Assembly: GCA_017438975.1 (NCBI GenBank)
Contig: JAFRUH010000031.1
Coordinates: 1-64,000, forward strand
Origin: Bacteroidales bacterium
Lineage (GTDB): Bacteria > Bacteroidota > Bacteroidia > Bacteroidales > UBA932
Reading direction: 5' to 3'
Length of the DNA stretch: 64,000 bases
Shown: in pieces, positions 58,752-64,000 of the stretch
Position numbering within the stretch: the first letter of the stretch is position 1
Layout: each line of letters starts with the position of its first letter
Position numbers and translations under genes: made by a program
Notes under the pieces: generated by a model
Database searches by the model: none
What the model was told of the DNA's origin: nothing
What the model saw: only the letters and a program-made list of their open reading frames with translations

Positions 58752-60493
58752 GTATGAAACGTATTCTTTCCATCATATCCGCGGCACTCCTTCTTTCCGT
58801 GTCCGCATTTGCGCAGAATCTCAATCCGGTCGTCGAGGTGACAAACACCTATGAGGGCCGCCTCTCCGATATCCATAAGCCCGACCAGCTCCTGAACATT
58901 CCCGACTCCGTCACCAAGTTCAAGCTGGACTTCGATTACTCGGTCTTCGAGAAGCCCTACAAGGGCGCCTACGAGTTCTCGCCGTACCTGATCGCGATGA
59001 AACCCGAAGCCGCCCTCGACGAGACGGCCCGGTTCTATCTCAGGGCCGGCGCCGGCTATACCCTCCGCCCGGAACTGACCTTCGTCTGGAATCCGAAACT
59101 GAACAGGGGCTTTTCCGCCAATGTCCACGCCGATGCCGGATCCTTCATCGGGAAATACCGCCATATCGACATGGACCGGGGCGAAGACGCCGTCCTCCTG
59201 AAATTCGACGGAACGAAGGAAAAGGGCTGGTATGTCCGCGGCGGACTGGGAACCGACCTGGGTTACGCCTGGCGGACTGGAGAAGCCTCCCTTTCGCTGG
59301 ATTATGTCAAGCAGATGGACGGTTTCCCCCGGAAGAGAAATTACGACGGAGTCGTATTCAATCCTTCCGTCCGTTCTACGGATCCCGAGTCGAGTCTATA
59401 TTACGAGGCCTCGCTGAAATACCGGTTCGGCCGGGACCGCGTGACGACCCTGGATCCCTTCGACGAGCATTATTCCGCCTTCGAGGCGACCGTCGGACCT
59501 GCCCTGGACCCTTCCAGGAAGATCCTGCTGGACCTTTCTCTCGTGACCGACAAGGTTGGCGTTCCGGTTTATATCGCCCCTGATTTCAGTACAGCCAGGT
59601 ACGGTACTTTCTCCGGAGGTCATCTCCTGCTGACTCCTAAATACTCCCAGACGGGCGAGCGTCTGTCCTGGAGCGCCGGGGTCCGTCTCGCATTCCTTTT
59701 CAACGGGGGCGACGATTCGCAGGAACCGGTCCACTTCGCCCATCGCGGGCAACGGATTTTTCCCGAAATCCATGTCTCCTACAAGATCCTCGAGGAATCG
59801 CTTGCCGCCTATGCCGCGGTGACCGGAGGCCCTGAGCTCCATACCTATGGCTCCATCCTGGAGCGGAACCATTATTTCTCCCTGGGACAGCACGGTACGA
59901 CGGATTCCTTCGTTTTCGACCATTCCATCGAGAGGATCAATCTTACGGCGGGCATGAAGGGCAACATCAAGAAGCGTTTCCAGTGGGATCTCAGCGGAGG
60001 ATACGCCGTCTGGGACCATGCTCTCATGGAGTCTATCTTCGTTTCTTCCCCGTATTGCTATTCGGATATGAAACTCGCGTTTGCGGACCTGAAAGTCCTC
60101 TTCGATTCGCAGTTCGTCGACGTGGACGGGATCCTTTCCTTCAAGCATGCCGCTTCGATGGAAGACAATGCCTTCGCTCCGGCCCTCCTGACGGGCGACA
60201 TCCGTGCGGCGTATGATTGGAAAGGCAGGATCAAGGCCGGCCTGACAGGGAATTTCTCCACTTCGAGGGATGCCCGGTATACGGTCCAGGGGACGGGCGG
60301 CTCTTCGGTCTCGCAAATCGTAAGGCTCCCGGGATTCGTCGATCTCGGGCTCTTCGGAGAGTACAATTTCAACCGCCGCTGGTCCGTCTGGGCCAAGGCG
60401 GGAAACCTCCTGAACCAGACGATTCAGCGCGTTCCTTTTTACGCTGAAGACGGGGTCTATTTTACTGCCGGAATCTGCTTGAATATTCAGTAA
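58748..60493 (+). CDS. Outer-membrane beta-barrel protein
   Basis: A 581-residue exported protein (signal MKRILSIISAALLLSVSAFA) rich in alternating aromatic/polar beta strands (ARFYLRAGAGYTLRPELTF, LSWSAGVRLAFLF, RFQWDLSGGYAVWD). The C-terminus GVYFTAGICLNIQ is barrel-like, though its last residue is not aromatic. It resembles TonB-receptor-like barrels lacking a plug; no plug motifs are seen. LGLFGEYNFNRRWSVWAKAGNLLNQ is typical of such barrels. Coupled to the TPR gene by a 4-nt overlap. Substrate or partner unknown. Confidence 0.75.
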   Translation: MSMKRILSIISAALLLSVSAFAQNLNPVVEVTNTYEGRLSDIHKPDQLLNIPDSVTKFKLDFDYSVFEKPYKGAYEFSPYLIAMKPEAALDETARFYLRAGAGYTLRPELTFVWNPKLNRGFSANVHADAGSFIGKYRHIDMDRGEDAVLLKFDGTKEKGWYVRGGLGTDLGYAWRTGEASLSLDYVKQMDGFPRKRNYDGVVFNPSVRSTDPESSLYYEASLKYRFGRDRVTTLDPFDEHYSAFEATVGPALDPSRKILLDLSLVTDKVGVPVYIAPDFSTARYGTFSGGHLLLTPKYSQTGERLSWSAGVRLAFLFNGGDDSQEPVHFAHRGQRIFPEIHVSYKILEESLAAYAAVTGGPELHTYGSILERNHYFSLGQHGTTDSFVFDHSIERINLTAGMKGNIKKRFQWDLSGGYAVWDHALMESIFVSSPYCYSDMKLAFADLKVLFDSQFVDVDGILSFKHAASMEDNAFAPALLTGDIRAAYDWKGRIKAGLTGNFSTSRDARYTVQGTGGSSVSQIVRLPGFVDLGLFGEYNFNRRWSVWAKAGNLLNQTIQRVPFYAEDGVYFTAGICLNIQ

Positions 60494-60507
60494 TTTTTCA
60501 TATATTT

Positions 60508-60508
<1 letters not shown>
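60479..60508 (+). promoter_or_regulatory. gyrB promoter (-33 TTG, -7 TATATTTG)
   Basis: TTG at 60479-60481, a 19-nt spacer and TATATTTG at 60501-60508 form a good promoter. The start near 60515 leaves about 30 nt of leader. Confidence 0.65.
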
Positions 60509-62555
<2,047 letters not shown>

Positions 62556-62559
62556 TACT

Positions 62560-63822
62560 ATGTTGGACATTTTTGACAGAATCACCCGGGATTCCGGCGG
62601 CCCTATCGGCCAGTATTTCGAACAAGGTTTCGGTTATTACATGTACCCGCGTCTCGAAGGAGAACTCGGCCCGCACATGATTTTCAACGGGATTCCGGTC
62701 CTGAACTGGAGCCTGAACAACTATCTCGGCCTCGCCAACCATCCGGCGGTCCGCAAGGCGGATGCCGATGCTGCCGCGGAGTGGGGACTTGCCTACCCGA
62801 TGGGAGCGCGCATGATGTCCGGCCATACCCGGTATCACGAGAAGCTCGAGAAGATCTTCGCGGATTTCGAGAAAAAGGAAGATGCCTTCCTGTTCAATTT
62901 CGGCTACCAGGGCATCGTCTCCGCGATTGACGCCCTCGTCGCCAGGCACGATGTAATCGTCTACGATGCGGAATGCCATGCCTGCCTGCTGGACGGCATC
63001 CGCCTGCATATCGGCGAGAAATACAAATACCGCCACAACAATATGGCCGACTGCGAGAAGATCCTCGCCAGGGCCTGCGCGAAGGCGGAAGAGAACGGCG
63101 GCGGTGTCCTCCTGATCACCGAAGGCGTGTACGGCATGACCGGAGCCCTCGGCAAACTGGACAAGATCGTGGCGCTGAAGGAAAAGTATCCTTTCCGGAT
63201 CCTCATCGACGACGCCCACGGATTCGGTCTCCTCGGGGAGCACGGACGGGGCACGTCCGAGCATTTCGGTGTCATGGACGGAATCGACCTCTACATCGGG
63301 GCTTTCGCCAAGAGCATGGCCTCGATCGGCGGATTCATCGCCGGTCCCCATTCGATCATCAACTACCTCCGCATGAACATGCGTTCGCAGATGTACGCCA
63401 AGAGCCTTCCGATGCCCCTCGTGCTCGGAAACATCAAGCGGATGGAGATCATCGATTCGCCGGAGGGTGATGAGCTGCGCCGCAAGTGCTGGCAGATCAC
63501 CCATGCGATCCAGAACGGTTTCAAGGCCGAAGGTTTCGATATCGGGGAGGCTGAGGCCTGCGTCACGCCGGTCCATATCAAGGGCGGTGTAGCCCAGGCG
63601 ACCAAGATGGCCAAGGACCTTCGGGAGAATTACCGGATCTTCTGTTCGATGGTCATCTACCCGGTCATTCCGAAGGGAATGATCATCTTCCGGATCGTAT
63701 CCACGGCCGCCCATACCATGGAGGATGTCGAGTACACCCTCAAGGCTTTCAAGGAAATCAAGGCGAAACTCGATGCCGGCGCCTATGACGGTGACGATAT
63801 CGCGGCCATGACCGTGAAGTAA
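62560..63822 (+). CDS. Alpha-oxoamine synthase-family PLP enzyme (serine palmitoyltransferase candidate)
   Basis: A 420-residue fold-type I PLP enzyme of the alpha-oxoamine synthase group (SPT, KBL, BioF). NWSLNNYLGLANHPAVRKAD, DAECHACLLDGIRL (His stacking on PLP), LLITEGVYGMTGALGKL, LIDDAHGFGLLGEHGRG and Lys251 in GAFAKSMASIGGF are diagnostic. The CoA-thioester partner is not readable from motifs. Bacteroidota use SPT (serine + acyl-CoA) for sphingolipids, and the following SDR would suit a 3-ketosphinganine reductase. BioF or KBL remain possible. ATG 62560 lies 4 nt after the gyrB stop and is preferred to a start inside gyrB. Confidence 0.8.
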   Translation: MLDIFDRITRDSGGPIGQYFEQGFGYYMYPRLEGELGPHMIFNGIPVLNWSLNNYLGLANHPAVRKADADAAAEWGLAYPMGARMMSGHTRYHEKLEKIFADFEKKEDAFLFNFGYQGIVSAIDALVARHDVIVYDAECHACLLDGIRLHIGEKYKYRHNNMADCEKILARACAKAEENGGGVLLITEGVYGMTGALGKLDKIVALKEKYPFRILIDDAHGFGLLGEHGRGTSEHFGVMDGIDLYIGAFAKSMASIGGFIAGPHSIINYLRMNMRSQMYAKSLPMPLVLGNIKRMEIIDSPEGDELRRKCWQITHAIQNGFKAEGFDIGEAEACVTPVHIKGGVAQATKMAKDLRENYRIFCSMVIYPVIPKGMIIFRIVSTAAHTMEDVEYTLKAFKEIKAKLDAGAYDGDDIAAMTVK

Positions 63823-64000
63823 TGGATTTCCGGCGGCATTTCTCAGGCAAGGTCATTATTGTGACGGGGGCGAGTTCGGGTATCGGACTCGCCGCCGCGA
63901 AATTGTTCGGCGCTGCCGGGGCACGGGTCGTGATGGCCTCCCGGTCGCTGGAAAAGATGCAGGCCTTGTCGCGGGAAGTGTCCCCGTCGCCGGAAAACGT
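63822..64000 (+). CDS. Short-chain dehydrogenase, N-terminal part, cut by window edge
   Basis: The first 59 residues of an SDR beginning MDFRRHFSGKVIIVTGASSG, then IGLAAAKLFGAAGARVVMAS with a basic RSLEK that suggests NADP(H) preference. The start overlaps the preceding stop as TAATG, so it is coupled to the alpha-oxoamine synthase. By position it could be a 3-ketodihydrosphingosine reductase, but catalytic residues lie outside the window. Confidence 0.8.
   Translation, partial: MDFRRHFSGKVIIVTGASSGIGLAAAKLFGAAGARVVMASRSLEKMQALSREVSPSPEN

Overview
This 64 kb window comes from a Bacteroidota chromosome, most likely order Bacteroidales. The evidence is a SusC/SusD pair, recurring TAnnTTTG (-7) promoter boxes in front of most transcription units, a UpxY-type NusG-like regulator, an anaerobic sulfatase-maturating enzyme and many SPII lipoprotein signals. 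The coding DNA is GC-rich by eye, more so than typical Bacteroides, which suggests an uncultured gut or rumen Bacteroidales lineage (inference). Coding density is very high: no gap exceeds about 225 bp, many genes overlap by 1-4 nt, and no rRNA, tRNA, CRISPR array or transposase was seen.

Layout. 1-14.7 kb holds housekeeping and unrelated genes: pckA (partial), a short RecQ, a GDPD, pgi, an anSME, a NusG-like/SGNH pair, a NahK-like sugar kinase, an S58 peptidase with a DUF21/CBS protein, a K+/H+ antiporter and a BaiN-type flavoprotein. 14.8-43.0 kb is a complete pectin utilisation locus. On the minus strand are a DUF4861 lipoprotein, kduI and kduD. A CE15 esterase and a LacI regulator follow. 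The large plus-strand arm then runs GH28, a CE12-CE8 fusion, GH105, PL1, SusC, SusD, a 1.3-kaa surface lipoprotein with three tandem 155-residue modules, uxaC, uxaA, uxaB, kdgK, eda and exuT. Surface lyases and esterases depolymerise and de-esterify pectin, SusCD imports oligomers, and GH28/GH105 release galacturonate and its unsaturated form. KduI/KduD and UxaC/B/A converge on KDG, and KdgK/Eda split it to pyruvate and glyceraldehyde-3-phosphate. A pair of near-identical operator-like sites between lacI and the GH28 gene, and an intrinsic terminator before uxaC, suggest how it is controlled.

43.0-49.9 kb is a less familiar cluster: an exported TIM-barrel isomerase-like protein, an S1/P1 nuclease, a DUF5009 membrane acyltransferase-like protein, a Tat-exported metallo-beta-lactamase-fold protein and an unusual lipoprotein joining a beta-rich module, an FAD oxidoreductase and an FGE-like domain. 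49.8-64 kb returns to housekeeping genes: an AGCS symporter, phosphoglucomutase, a THUMP-like methyltransferase, nth, ftsE, a TPR protein, an outer-membrane barrel, gyrB, and an alpha-oxoamine synthase followed by an SDR (possibly sphingolipid synthesis).

The most striking non-gene signal is a roughly 115-bp palindromic, cloverleaf-like element present twice. One copy lies between convergent genes (14734-14850). The other sits in frame inside the methyltransferase gene (53251-53363). The copies show compensatory base changes in a hairpin, reminiscent in style of Rickettsia palindromic elements inserted in proteins. Many start codons below were moved downstream of the longest possible start because a TAnnTTTG box lies inside the longer frame.
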